Counted from the first letter of the stretch, positions 45,907-58,205 are shown. The stretch is 64,000 bases of DNA from Paulownia fortunei (GCA_019321725.1 CM033106.1:17582551-17646550); one strand, 5' to 3'. Program-made: numbers and translations. Notes: generated from the letters alone by a model not told the origin.

Positions 45907-46061
45907 TAGATTTCGTCAACATTCAACACTTTGACTTTAAGTGTAACCCTTTGCTACTAGGTCTGACTTATAAGTTATCACATCCTTATGTACTTCAAGC
46001 TTCCACTTGCAAACTTATTTGCAGCCAATGGGTACGATACCCTGTGGTGAGTCTACCAAGG
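45907..46061 (-). pseudogene. Copia RT fragment on minus strand
   Basis: The minus strand reads V-D-S-P-Q-G-I-V-P-I-G-C-K, a stop, then T-Y-K-S-D-L-V-A-K-G-Y-T, the RT block that follows W-T-L in copia. It begins at CCTTG directly against an LTR terminus at 46062. The preceding RT block is found on the opposite strand, ending at CCTTG at 47126. Confidence 0.75.
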
Positions 46062-46295
46062 TGTTGGGTTCACATAATTGTGGGCTGTGTGCAGTAAAAA
46101 TTAAAATTTAATTTAAAATAAAATAACATGCCATATCAAATATGGAATCACCCCCGATTTGATGTGATTATCAATTTTTGTATTTTTCAATTTGCCTAAA
46201 CTAAATACGTAAATGGTTTTTGGATTTATAGCTTTTAAGCACTTCGATTGTAGAAGGGATTGAAGCAATCATTTGCTCGCACAAAATTAGAAAAA
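46062..46295 (-). mobile_element. Copia LTR 3' end, minus strand
   Basis: The plus strand starts TGTTGGGTTCACAT; the reverse ends ...CCCAACA. It is an inverted match of 48940-49163 at high similarity through the GTAGAAGGGATTGAAGCAAT motif. The remaining LTR is missing. Confidence 0.65.
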
Positions 46296-46309
46296 GTTTG
46301 ATTAAAACA

Positions 46310-47126
46310 ATCAAAGGATGAAAATGTTCTATAGTTCTTGATGTTCATGTATTGGTAATTAATTATATTACTACAAAATTCCTTGTTACCTGATTAAAAA
46401 ATATAGACTTTAATTAGATAATCATAGTTCCACATACTTGTGGAATGTGAGATTAGGTCATATCACTAAGAAGAAAGTTCACAAGATGACGAATGCTTGA
46501 CCTATAGGGTGATCCTGACATGCAACTTATGAGACTTTTCCTCCATTATTTTAGGGATACACCTTAGAATCGACGACACTCTTTTTAAATAAGATTGTTA
46601 TCTAAGTTAATGCCCACAATATCATTTGAGATATAATGCAACAAAAACCACTAGTATTAATACCTAATGGTATGGAGTGTACTGCATCCTTGAAATAGTT
46701 AGTGGGAGATAAGTTGGATGCAAAAATCTAACTTATGCAAATTTGTGATGTATCTAAAGAAAACTAATGGATATCATTTATGTGATTCCTAGAAATAAAG
46801 GTGTTTGTTATGAGGATGGAGTTTTAATAGATAGAAATAGCTAGATCATAGAACTTGAAAAAGTTCAAGAACCACAATTTGTCCCAGAAGAGGCAATGGT
46901 GCATGAACAAATTATTAAACTTCTAATACACAATCATCCAAGGAGATAAGAGAGGATCTCAAGGCCACCTATAAGGAAAGGACCTCTTTCTAGAGATAAC
47001 AAAGAGGATCTCATTTTGGATATAATGCCAAAAAATAAAGAATTAAAGATGTATGACCTCAAATTGGGAAAATGGAAAAATACCATTCGAGATGGACTCT
47101 ATATACTCCACAAGGTATAGACCTTG
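46310..47126 (+). pseudogene. Copia pol fragment: pre-integrase to start of RT
   Basis: The pre-integrase box L-G-H-I at 46455 comes first, then a badly shortened integrase, then the linker with R-I-x-R-P-P-like spacing and the RT start E-M-D-S-I-Y-S at 47089-47109. It ends at ACCTTG, where the LTR begins. Compared with 40181-41339 it lacks several hundred bases of integrase. Stops are frequent. Confidence 0.65.
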
Positions 47127-49163
47127 TGTTCGAGTAGTGCCCGACACGCCAATTAGGTTAGACATCTTTTGTGCTCTTGTATTTGTAAAACAGTCTTTTT
47201 TAAATCTTATTAATAAAATAAAAATTCTCTTTATCTTTAATTAAGTATGTTAATTAGATAAAGTCCCTTGACCAAACTTAGCTACGGGGCATGGTTGCGC
47301 ATATGATGGCAATCATAGAATATGCCTCTATGGCTTTTGTCTAAAATTAGTTTTGTGTTGAGAGCTTTTTGAGACAGAACATCAAATAGCCCAATAAGAC
47401 GCACGTATCAGAAGCATGCTCGTATGAGTAGGATGTCTCAATCCATAAGAATCAACATAGTAACACTAATGCATGTATGCGGGTGCTTCTTAGAGAACAA
47501 GTACACTGAACAGGCCCATAGGAAATTTCTAGTTGGAGATGTTATCTGTGAAAGTAAGAATTTCCACATTATAATAGTCTTGACTAGTCCTTATGTTCCA
47601 TGTTGGTGTATTTTCTGATTATCTGCCAATTACAAAGGGGATACGTTAGATATTGCATTGATATGTATGGAGATTAATGAGTGGTCGATAAAGGATTTGA
47701 CTTGTCTAATAGAATAAGTGAATCTCTTAAGTTTTCATAGTTCATGATTCAAAAGTCTTTAGCTAAGGCAGGATAAATGTTAGAAGGGGTTTTCTAACGA
47801 TTCTTCAGAGTAAGTGAAACTTTAAATGGAATCATAGTTATTAAGTTATTTTAGGTAGGTTCACTCGCTATTTCACCGAAGTCATTAGTAGTCATGATAC
47901 ATTTGTTAGGTGTCTTCCATGACTTGTGAGCTTTTCAGAATTAAAGAGTTAATTCCAAGTAGATTAATTATTTAAATCAATTAGTCGAAATAATTGTTAT
48001 CCATAAGTTGCAAATGTTTCAAGCCCACTACTAGCTTAGTTGTGAACCTAAAGGGTCACATATAATTTGGGATAAAACATTTCTAATTTGAAAATTGATC
48101 CAAAGAGTTGAATCTAATTAATTAATAGAGATAAATTAATTGGGGCTTAATTTAATTGAAGTAGTTGAATTAATTATTCAAATAAATAATTAGCTTTTTA
48201 CTTTAAACCAAATAAGATTAGTAGGGAGTCCAATTGGAGTGAAATAATTAATTGATTAGAATAATTTATTAATTTAGCCATAAATTAATTTAATTATTAA
48301 ATTAATTTACTTAATTAAATTATTTAATTAGGCCTAATATGATTAGATAGGCTTGATGAAATTAATTAATTGATTAAGATCAATTAATTGAATTTGGGCC
48401 CTATCAAATAATTAGATTAATTATTGGATTTAATTAAAAGTCTAAGCTCAATTAATAGGAGAGGCTCATTAGAGTTGTTGGAAGAAGATGGAAGGATAAC
48501 AAAATAAGATATTATTATCCTTCGAATTATCTAATTATGGTTAGATAATACCCTATAGTATTTTTGGAAGATAAAAGAGGATATATTATATCCTTGAAGA
48601 TGGAATTGGAGATTTTTGAGAGATTACAAGATTAACCAAAATCCTCCAACACATAAAAGAGGAGGGCCATAATACATTTGAGAGTGGGTGTCTCTTGAAT
48701 TTTCAACCAACAATAAAAAGAAAGAAAAATGTTTCTCCCAAAATATCCATCTTTTTATTCTGTATTTTGATTGAATCAAAGTATTCAATTCTTATTCCTA
48801 CCTCTTGGTTTAAGAATTTATACTACTAGATTTGTAAAGAAATTAGATTCGTTAGCGGGGTTCTAATTTCAAGTTCTTGCCCAAAGTGTGTATTTCGTTA
48901 GAGGGGAGACATTTACATCCTTAGGAATCAATTTCTGTATGAGGGCTAGCAATTGATTGCTTCAATCCCTTCTACAGTCGAAGTGCTCAAAACGTATAAA
49001 TCTAAAAACCCTTTAGTTAATTAGTTTAGACAATTGAGAAATGCAAAAAATGATAATCACATCAAACTAGGGGTGACGTCGTATTTAATATGACTTGTTA
49101 TTTTATTTTAAATTAAATTTTAAATTTTTGTTGCACACACATTGCGGTTACATGAATCCAACA
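47127..49163 (+). mobile_element. Complete copia LTR (2037 bp, long version)
   Basis: Starts TGTTCGAGTAGTGCCCGAC, ends ...GAATCCAACA, and is followed by a PBS. The left flank CCTTG (47122-47126) is repeated on the minus strand against the LTR end at 46062, as expected for a target duplication of the original insertion. Its first 285 bases recur at 33188; its 47410-47904 part recurs inverted at 53627-54085; its last 1.25 kb match 44698-45906. Confidence 0.75.
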
Positions 49164-49164
49164 G

Positions 49165-49177
49165 TGGTATTAGAACC
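49165..49177 (+). promoter_or_regulatory. Primer binding site (copia)
   Basis: TGGTATTAGAACC, one base after the LTR end; a near match to the initiator tRNA-Met site. Confidence 0.75.
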
Positions 49178-50640
49178 ACGGTTTATGCATTTTCAATTAT
49201 GTTTCAGATTATGCTTTTATAATTTAAAGATTAAATTCTATGTTTAATTATAATTTTTGATAGGGACTTGTTTAAGTCTTACATTCTTGATTTAATTCTT
49301 AAATTGTAGACACGACGAATTCATCACAGAAGCCCCCGTCATAGTGTAAACAACTGGTGGACACAACAACCGTCATCAAGCCAAGGGTAGTAGCGTTGCC
49401 GGCCAAGCGTGCATGCTTGCTTCCTCCCTAAGCTACTCACTGGTGGGACACCAGCCCGGCACGACGTCCACCCGTCATGTTAATAGGGCAACACAAACAT
49501 TATGTGCAATGATGGAGGGGTGCTTGCACGCATAGTGATAGGTGTTGGGCACTAGATATGTATGCACAAGTTGATGCATTGCCTATGCGCATGATCTGGT
49601 AGCAGGCCGTGCGTGCACCCATGCGATAGGTGTGCCTATGGCTGGGCAAGTGGTGCGCATGTGTTGGGTACGGGCACACGACGTGCACGTGCACCAGCAT
49701 GCATACTGTTGGGCATGCTGCCATGCTGGGCATCACATTGGCCGCGTGTTCAGCAAGTAGACAACCCCATCTTGTTGGGTTGTGAAATTTAATTTTTAAA
49801 ATTTTTAATTCATTATTAATTTTATTTTTTTTAATTTTTCAAGAAAAATCAAGAAATAGTCCCGAGTCTTGAAATGGCAATTTAATGGATGGTAAATTTA
49901 CATGCTTTGATAAATTCATGTGATATATTTATAAGCATATAAGGGATGATCATAGAGCCATTGACCAATATGATTGGATGTATGTGTTTTGGGTTTTGAA
50001 ATGGGCCTATGTGCCTCTTATTCTCTTTTGTATGTACTTTCTCATTTTTGAAATGTAAAGAGAGTAGCATAGTGTGAGGTTTTCTTTTTATTTTTTATGG
50101 ACGAGAAAAAGGATCAAGGCAGAGAATTAAGAGAAGGCCCATGAATGTATGGAATAATATTCATGTAATAGAAATAGTTTCTATTTTATTTTATTACCCT
50201 TAGACTAACCTATCCATTTTGGCTCAAATGAATTACATCGGACTCGCTCATGATCATCCAATTTTGTATGTATTATATGCATGCATATGGTTTATTTAAT
50301 GCTTGCTAGCAATTGAATATAAACTTTTTAAATAAACAAGGGTAAAATGATGAGGGAATGGTTAAAATAAAATACCCCACTTGAATCAAAAATTAAGTAA
50401 GGAATTTTTTCAAAATTTTGATATCAATCAAATATGGATAAAATTGGGCTGGAGCCAACAATTCATGTCTACCATCAAAAGTTGACAACATGGCGATGCT
50501 ACCTCACTTAGTCATTGGCCATGAGGTGTGGGATAACTTTGTGATGGAAAGTTGTAATCTCTACTAAGCATTGTGATGCCCATGGGATGGACTCGTCTCT
50601 ATGTTGGCCATAAGTCATGGAACGCTTTGATGCTCCATCT
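49178..50640 (+). other. Copia untranslated leader, plus copy
   Basis: Same family as 33869-35660: GC-rich block at 49310-49760, then AT-rich sequence with the shared block TGATGCCCATGGGATGGACT at 50574. It stops before gag, at about 50640, where reverse-oriented leader sequence begins. Confidence 0.55.
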
Positions 50641-52548
50641 ACCCTAATTCCATGTAGAGCTAAGTGGACCATTCCTTTAGCCAAGAAGCAACCTTTACTT
50701 CAACTTCAAGCTTAAGGATTATCCTTTCCTCTTAGTCATATTCTTTTTGTCATCCTCTACAATTCTTCGTAGAGATGAATCATATGTGGTATCTGATGCC
50801 CAAGAGGAATTGTCAATGCTAATGGTTGACTTCAACAAAATATGAGTTTGAATTAGAACCCTTTTTAACTTAAAGTTTAGATTAGAACCCTTTCTAATTT
50901 AAGGCTTGAAATAGAACTCTTCTAATTCATTTAAGCAAATCTATACTTGCATTTTCTCTTTCTACGCCCTTTCATACAGCAATGGCTGTATAAACCTATT
51001 TTTTTCGAATCAATTCTACAACTAAGCCCAATTTTGTATTTTTTTTCTATTGAGAACTCTTTCTCACTCTCTCTTAGACCTCCAGTCTTAGAAGAGGTGG
51101 AACCAACCACCAAAATCAGGTATAGAGAGCTAGAATCTAATATAACTCTTTATAGGAAGTCATTTTTCAATAGTTGTAGAAGGTCCTCTACAGTTCTTTG
51201 TAGAATGTGTAGTGGGAGGTCCTTCCACAACATTTGTGAGAGTTGTTTCTACAATTATTGTAGAAACTATTTTTTAAACATTTTGCAAACCTCTTTAAAG
51301 TTTGAGACCCATTATCAAATTTCAAGAGCAATTCAGATAGATTGGAGCTTAGTGATGTTTATTATTGTTTAGAATAATTTAAGTGGATCTAAAAGTGACA
51401 ACTATTATCCTAAGTTAGGTAGAGAACTAAGCATCTATTCAACAATATAATAATTTATAAGATGATGTTTAATTATAATTATATCACAGTATTTTACCCA
51501 AATCCCATAATTCTCTAGATGGTGATTTAGGAAATCATATTTCCTAGCTTGAGGTCCAATTAGTGTTTTGCATGCCCAAAATTATGAGTCCATATAAAAT
51601 ATCAAAAGGTAGATAACAACCATGTAAATTGCATCATACACAATCCCCAAGTTATTTTGCCTCACCATTTTTCATATGCCCCAATAAGCTGACGACATAT
51701 GGTACTAAGTGTCAAGAAGTACCCATCAAACTTCTATGTAGATGGAACATCTAAATGTACCACGACTCATGGATGATGATAAAGACGAATACATCCCATG
51801 AGCATCCCTATGCTTAGTAGAGATCATAGCTTTTCATCATTTAAGCATCCCACAACTCATGGACAATGTCCAAAATATGGTAGCATCATCATGTCTTCTA
51901 CTTCTGATGGAAGGTATGGATGATTGGGCCCTGCCCAATTTTGCCCATATTTGTCTGATATAGAATTTTAGAAATTTTTAAACTTGACTTTCAAGTAAGT
52001 GTTCATTTTATAATTCCAAGACCTCATTTATTTAGTTTGTTTATTTAATATTGCACAATCATAATGACTGTAAACATAATCAAAATAAAATGATTAAATA
52101 AACCTATGCTTGCAACTACAATACACACATTAGAAAGGGATGATCATGAGCTATGTCCTATGCGATCCACTCGAACCCAACTAGATCTAGGTAAATCAAA
52201 TGGTAGCAATTAAAATGACATATAGATCCTATATATTATATGAATGTATCGCCCATGTATTCTTGGGTCTTCTTTCCTTTCCTTTCTCTATCTAGCTCCT
52301 TATTCTTGTCAAATAAAAGAAAAACCCCACATCCTAATTCTATGTTCCAAGGCGAAGTACATAGGATGAAGGTAGAATTTATATTCAGAGAAAACAGAAA
52401 AAATGAGAGACACACAGACCTCATTTTAATTAAAACCTAAAGCAATAAAACCAAGCATTCAGAATACGCATAGAATATCATAATAAAATGGTCTAGGCTC
52501 CATGATCATCCATTCTAGCATATATGCCTATTTATATTAGGTTTGCAA
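50641..52548 (-). mobile_element. Copia internal 5' region, minus copy
   Basis: Long match to 30490-32850 in the same order (for instance the ATTTCAAGAGCAAT block at 51321 against 31162, and GATCCACTCGA near 52164 against 32030). No intact gag. The plus-strand ORF 50947-51372 and the minus ORF 50931-51113 are not gag and carry no known domain. Confidence 0.6.
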
Positions 52549-53107
52549 AATCACGGGATAGTAAATGCAGTGGAAATTAAAAACATTCGACAATTGAAAT
52601 AAAACATACATCATATGTATTAAAAACTAATCCCGAATTTGATGTATTTTTGGTTTGCATTTCTGATTATTCGCTTAATAAGATAAGTGATTTTATTTCA
52701 TGATTATACCTTTCAAACAATCCGGTTGATGAAGGGTATGAAGGAATTCAAATTCCTCAAGCTCCTTATGAATATGTTCATTGAATCCTCCTAAAGGTTC
52801 ACCATGAGCTCCAAGCGGAGCACCTCTAACAGTATCCACATTTCGAGCAAACTCAGAAGAATAAAACCTTGCTAAAGAATTCACACTATTTGCTTCTAAT
52901 TTAAGTTAAGAGTGAAGAACAATTCTTAAATCAACAAGTAATTAGAAGAATTGATCTTTTATCAAAATAGGATGGACCTTTTTGTTGGATTGAGTTTTCT
53001 TGTAGTATAAAATAAACACAAGAGATGGAGAGAGAGAGAGGATTATGGCTGACAATTTGGAGTGCTATGATATGTAGCTTTCGATACCCTTGAGTATTTA
53101 TATATAT
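52549..53107 (-). mobile_element. Copia LTR-end region, minus strand, first of two
   Basis: Resembles 32874-33187 (shared GGTTGATGAAGGGTATGAAG-type motif at 52725). The terminal TGTTGG is lost. A (GA)n run lies at 53029-53041. It abuts a second minus LTR at 53108. Confidence 0.5.
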
Positions 53108-54085
53108 TGTGTTCACATGATCCTGGGATATACGCAATAGAAATTTAAAGATTTTAAAAATATCATACCATAACAATTATAGTAACACCCTGAATCAGAT
53201 GCAATTTCTAATGATCTCGCAATTTCCAATAGTTGTAGTAAAATAATTAAAGATTTAATTTATACCTTTCTGTGCAATTCGGTTATCATAGGGTATAAAG
53301 CAATCAATTGCTAGCCCTTTTTTTCTAAATTTAGTTCACAGGGATCCAGACGTCTCCCATCTAAAGTAGTCCACACTTTAAGCTCCAATTAATTAATCTC
53401 TATTAATTAATTGGATCCAAATTTTTGAATTAATTCTTAAATTAAAAATGTTCCATCTCAAGTTGTGTGTGACCCTTTAGGTTCACAACTAACTTAGCAG
53501 TGGGGTTGCACCATTTGCAACTTATGAATAATAATTACTATTCCAACTAATTAATCCAATTAATTAGTCCACTTGAAATTAACTTCTTAATTTCAAGAAC
53601 CTCATAAGTCATGGGAAATACCTAACAAGTGTATCATGACTATCTAGACTTAGGTGGAATAACAAATGTATCATGACTATCATGACTTAGGTGTATCATT
53701 GGTTAAAGACTTCTGAGTCATGAACTATGAAAACATAGGAAATTCACTTTTCTACCAGACCAGTGACGGATCCTTTGTTGACCACTCATTAACCTCCATA
53801 CATATCAATGCAACATCCAATATATCCCCTTTGTGATTTTCAGGCAATCAGAAGATATATCAAAATGAAACACGACATGCATAAGGCTACCATGGTGTCT
53901 CAAGTCAAATGACTAATCGTGTACTATCGCAACATGGAATTTCTTATTTAGACAAACAAGTTTCCAATTAAGAAATTACAGTGGGTCTGTTCAGTGTATT
54001 TTTTTTCTTAACAAGCACTCGCATACATGCACTAGCATCAGTACGCCAATATCCATGGAGCGAGATATCCTCCTCATGGGAGAAT
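53108..54085 (-). mobile_element. Copia LTR, minus strand, second (truncated)
   Basis: Inverted match to 45640-45906 (LTR end) and then to 44698-44900 and 47410-47925. It includes the 5' extension of the long LTR version but lacks its first 290 bases, where RT of another copia family (54086) begins. Confidence 0.6.
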
Positions 54086-55293
54086 GGAAACAATACGACT
54101 TGTCCTAACTCTAGTAGCACAATTGGAGCTGCCAGTTTATCAAATGGATGTTAAATCAACATTTCTCAATGGTGACTTAGAAAAAAAGAAGTTTATGTGG
54201 AGCAACCAAAAGGTTTATGTTGTCGAAGGCAAAGAAGATAAAGTCTATCAACTCAAAAAAGTATTATACAGATTGAAATGGATTTCAAAGAAGTTAAAGT
54301 GAGACATCATTATACATGAAGAAAGAAGGTGTGCAGTTTCTTATTATCTGTCTTTATATAAATAACTTGATTTATATAGGACTGATTTAGTGATGGTGGA
54401 ACAATTCAAAAACGCCATGATGAAGGAGTATGAGATGACTGATTTGAGTCTCATAAAATATTTTCTTGGGATTCAAGTTCACCAATCAAAAGAAGAAACA
54501 TTAATTTCTTAAGAAAAATATCTTGAAGAAGTATTGAAGAAATTTCAGATGAACAATTGCAAGCCAATCTCGACTTCGCTCGCAATTATTGAAAAATTAC
54601 AGTTGAATAATGGCGCAGCCAAAGTTGAAGCGAAGACTTATAGAAATTTAGTTGGCTCCTTGATCTACTTGACAAATACAAGGCTTGATATTGTTTATTC
54701 AGTTAGCTTGATATCAACGTTCATGCACTATCCAAGCAAACTACATAATGCAACAACAAAAAGGATCTTATGATACCTTCAAGGAATGAGAAAACTTGGC
54801 ATCAAATATGTCAAAGATAAAGAAAATAAACTCATTGGATACACTGACAATGACTGGGTCAGGTCACTTAATGATCATAAAAGTAGATTTGGATATGCAT
54901 TTTGTTCGGGTTCAAAAATAATTGCATGAGCATCTAAGAAACAGAAGACTGTATCACTCTCATTAGTAGAAGAAGAATATATCACAGCCACAGATGCCGC
55001 TTGTGAAGCATTTTAGCTACGAAGAATTTTGACTAATATTCAATAGAAGATATTTCCACAATAATTTTTTGTGATAATATGTCAACTATCGTAATGACAA
55101 AAAATTTAATTTTTCATGCGAGGTCGAAGTATATTAAACTTCATCATCATTTTATTAAAAGTCTTATGAATGATCCACAATTCAAATGGAGTTTGTGAAA
55201 CACAAAGGAGAAGTTGGAAGATGGTTTCATCAAAGTAATCAGTCTTAAAAAGATAGAATAATTTTGGAATAATGTTTACAAATTAAGAGAGGG
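54086..55293 (+). pseudogene. Copia RT and RNase H, second family
   Basis: Q-M-D-V-K-S-T-F-L-N-G at 54141-54173 is the RT core; the Y-V-D-D box is lost in the broken part near 54350; then G-S-L-I-Y-L-T-N-T-R-L-D at 54653 and the RNase H block with G-Y-T-D-N-D-W at 54838. The end near 55190-55260 is followed by the purine tract AATTAAGAGAGGG. The 5' part of pol is missing; it starts directly at the foreign LTR. Several stops. Confidence 0.75.
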
Positions 55294-55774
55294 TGTTGAA
55301 ATATTAATTTGCAATTCAACAACTCATTAAGAAAATATAATAAAGCCTTGAATACACTTGTTGATTTGGACAAATTAATGAACAAACACACTCATTAATT
55401 TGACACTATGAATGGCTAGGATTAGGAATAAATAAATTCACTTATTAGTGTGATACTATGAATAGTTAGGATTAGCAAGCCCCAAACCTAACTAGTGTTT
55501 ATTTTATTATAATAATTAAGTAGTGTCCTTGGCGTATAAATAGGTTATGTTTGTAACACATTTGAATCAAGGTAATTGAGTGAAAGCCATCAAACCAAAT
55601 GAGAGCAAAACAAAGAAATTAGAGTGAGAGAGCCTAGTATTTGTAAAATTGTGAGCATAGTTGCATTATTTGAGCATTGAAAAATATTGCAATATTACAC
55701 TTGCAATATAATATAGCCTTCATTTGTTTTTATCTTTCTCATATTTATATATAGTGACATCCTTACACCTAACA
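55294..55774 (+). mobile_element. Copia LTR (481 bp), second family
   Basis: Begins TGTTGAAATATTAATTTG after the polypurine tract and ends ...CACCTAACA. A PBS follows at 55781. So it stands as 3' LTR to the RT on the left and as 5' LTR to the gag on the right. Confidence 0.8.
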
Positions 55775-55780
55775 ATTTTG

Positions 55781-55793
55781 TGGTATCAGAGCC
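55781..55793 (+). promoter_or_regulatory. Primer binding site (copia), exact match
   Basis: TGGTATCAGAGCC, the full initiator tRNA-Met complement used by copia elements, six bases after the LTR end. Confidence 0.9.
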
Positions 55794-55827
55794 ACCCTTG
55801 GTACAATAACCTTTCCTATACACAAAA

Positions 55828-56200
55828 ATGGCTTCAACCAGCAGCAGTAAACTTACTTTCACCTATTCTCAACAATATTTTGGTGGTTGTTCATAAATAT
55901 CACCAAGACCAATCATTAACTCTTCTTTCCTTGGATCCAACCAATTATCTTTGAAATGAACACTTGAAAAAATCGGCCTAGATTTATCGATTGTTGGATC
56001 ATCCATCTTTAGTGGTTTACAAGCACAATGCTAATGTAAAAAGGGTTCTTTTATCAAACAATCGAATGGGTAATTTTGGGAACTTTATCCAAACTAGTGC
56101 AACAGGAGATTCAAATTCAGGATTGAAATCTGACGTCCACTTAAACACATGCATTGGAAAACCATCAAGAAAATTGACTTGTTTCGTCCAAATATGGTGA
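55828..56200 (+). pseudogene. Copia gag N-terminal fragment, second family
   Basis: ATG at 55828 gives M-A-S-T-S-S-S-K-L, a start often seen in copia gag, 34 bases after the PBS. The frame breaks after about 25 codons; later pieces (55991-56200) are readable in other frames without a clear domain. It is probably cut by sequence starting near 56210-56290. Confidence 0.5.
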
Positions 56201-56289
56201 AAACCGTCCTCATTCGATAGCTTAATAAGAATATGATTTGTGTTGAAGAGGCATCTTTAATTAAAAATAAATAAATTCTTAGTAACTTG

Positions 56290-56680
56290 ATATTCCTAGC
56301 ATCTTGAATGGTTGAAAATTCTCTCTCTACTTCTCTCCCAAACTCCTCTCATAATCTCCCACCTAAACCTCATGATCTTCTCTTACCAACTACCTTGAAG
56401 CTAGTAGAGACTATTTCAGGCCATTCATTTACAAAGGTTCTCAAATCATCCATGGTTGTCCCTCCTCAGTTCAATGCCCCTCGTACTTTTAAGAAGTCTT
56501 TTCAAGATATACTAGGTTTGGAGCCATTATTACCTTCAAAGGTGTTATAGCGGTGCAATTTGAGAAAGCTTAAAATGACACTCTTGTTATTTCTTTAAAT
56601 AAATGGCTGGAATTTTTTTTGCATGGATGTCTGATTCTAAAGAATATGAGAAGTAAGTTTTCCCCTCTTGGACTTTCTAT
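56290..56680 (+). pseudogene. Possible LINE ORF1 fragment (DUF4283-like)
   Basis: The open piece 56308-56550 is Ser/Pro-rich and ends in F-K-K-S-F-Q-D-I-L-G-L. Past a one-base shift near 56540 the next frame has I-A-V-Q-F-E-K-A, then W-L-E-F-F and L-I-L-K-N-M-R-S, spaced like the start of DUF4283 in plant LINE-type proteins. The evidence is pattern only. It is cut by the A-tail of the minus-strand LINE at 56681. Confidence 0.35.
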
Positions 56681-58121
56681 TTTTTTTTAATTTTAATTTT
56701 GTATGTACAAGTGGGAATTTGGCGTTGACCGCTACCAGTTTATTAGCATCAAACAATATGATTAATACAAAAAATATTCAAATAAAGTATAAAAACAAGG
56801 AGTGCTACTCCCTTAAAATGAATAAGGTAATAATAACCTATCTAATTTCACAATGCCTCTAAGAAGTTGTGGAAAATCCCAAGATCGCAAGTGCCTGATG
56901 TCCTTCTAGAGCATGCATGGTTGGCGAGAAAATCAGCCGCTTGTTTCCTTCATGACAAATATGACTAAAGCATAGCTCCATCCGAGAAGAAAGCCATTTA
57001 ATTTGAGATAACATATGCAAGAAATTTCAATGTCCTATAGACTGTTCCTGAACCAAGGAAATGATAATTTGCGCATCAACCTACACATCTAAGTCTCTAA
57101 TACCAGATTCAAAACGTTTTTTGATGTCATTAGCAATCGCATATACTTTCGCAAATGTATTTGACCTCTCTCCTAGATTCTCAAAGAAAGCAAACAATGG
57201 AAAGCCAAATTGGTCTCGAGCTATCCCACCTACAAAGGCACAACCTGGATTTCCTTTTGCCGCTCCATCGCAATTAATTTTGATCAAATTATTTGAGGGT
57301 TTCTTCCAAATGTTTAACAGTTGAAGAAGAAGATCTTTGAATCTGGAAACCATGTTGATTCGCAAGACAAAGGTCCCCTTTCCAAAAACAAAAACCAGTC
57401 AAGCCTCCTTTAACCGCAAGAGAGATGTGATTGAAAACTTGAAATATAATTTTCTTACAGCAAAAGCTCCTCCCTTGATATTTTATGTCATTCCTAGTTG
57501 TCCAAAGGAACCAAAGAATAAGAACTGGAATAATAGATTAAATATGGTGTTTAGAACTTGACAGAGAAGAAAGACGCTAATTTTGGATCAAAAGTTGAAT
57601 TCAATCTGTCTCCGGAATATTTTTATGAAACAAGTTCCCAAAGATTCTCCAAATCTGACGAGCTTGCAAACTATCGATGAAAATATGCGAAAAGGTTTCA
57701 CAATTAGCTTTGCAACATAAACACCTAGAAATAATTTCAAAACCTCTGCCCATCAAATGTTCATCTACTGGTATACATCCCCTAAGCAGCCTCCATATGA
57801 ATAGAAATGGTAGGCCTAGTAATTAGATTCCAAATCTCACCAAGCCGCAATTGTTTCGGCTTAGTTGGCGAACCTGATTTCCATGCAGATTTTAATGAGA
57901 AATCACCATGAGACGTCAATTTCCAAACCGGCATATCATTTTGATCCTGAAGAATAGGGACAGTTCGGATAATGTCTAGCAAGAAACTAGGAAGAAATTG
58001 AATGATTTGGAACAACATGGTAAAGCGATTTTTCTCCTACCCAATGATAAAACCAAAATGACACTCAGCTTCCTCCCTAATTCGACATAAATGTTTCCAC
58101 ATCCGAGAATAATTTAGTTCA
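56681..58121 (-). pseudogene. LINE fragment: zinc-binding and RNase H parts, 3' UTR and A-tail
   Basis: Minus strand. The zf-RVT domain (57782-58060; W-K-L-T-S-H-G-D-F-S-L-K-S-A-W) is followed by an RNase H-like part at 57081-57365 (I-K-I-N-C-D-G-A-A-K-G-N-P-G, with the catalytic Asp) and a 3' UTR ending in an A-run at 56690-56681. This order is the 3' end of plant L1-type LINE ORF2. Frames are broken in several places. The 5' continuation (RT) is found at 62115-62670, beyond a copia insertion. Confidence 0.75.
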
Positions 58122-58205
58122 TGATAAAATGTGATGCACATTTTTAAAGAAAATTATAGATAATACATATTTTTAAGAAGTTTCTTGGAAGGAACTACAA
58201 CATAT
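58122..58205 (+). mobile_element. Remnant of copia 5' LTR (third family)
   Basis: TGATAAAATGTGATGCACAT matches the start of the 3' LTR at 61606. After about 70 bases it jumps to the LTR-end sequence ACAACATATTCC, so about 420 bases of the LTR are deleted. No clear PBS follows. Confidence 0.7.

Noticed and set aside
50947..51372. 141-codon plus-strand ORF
   Set aside because: Antisense to the degenerate copia 5' internal region; the homologous stretch at 30790-31190 does not keep the frame.
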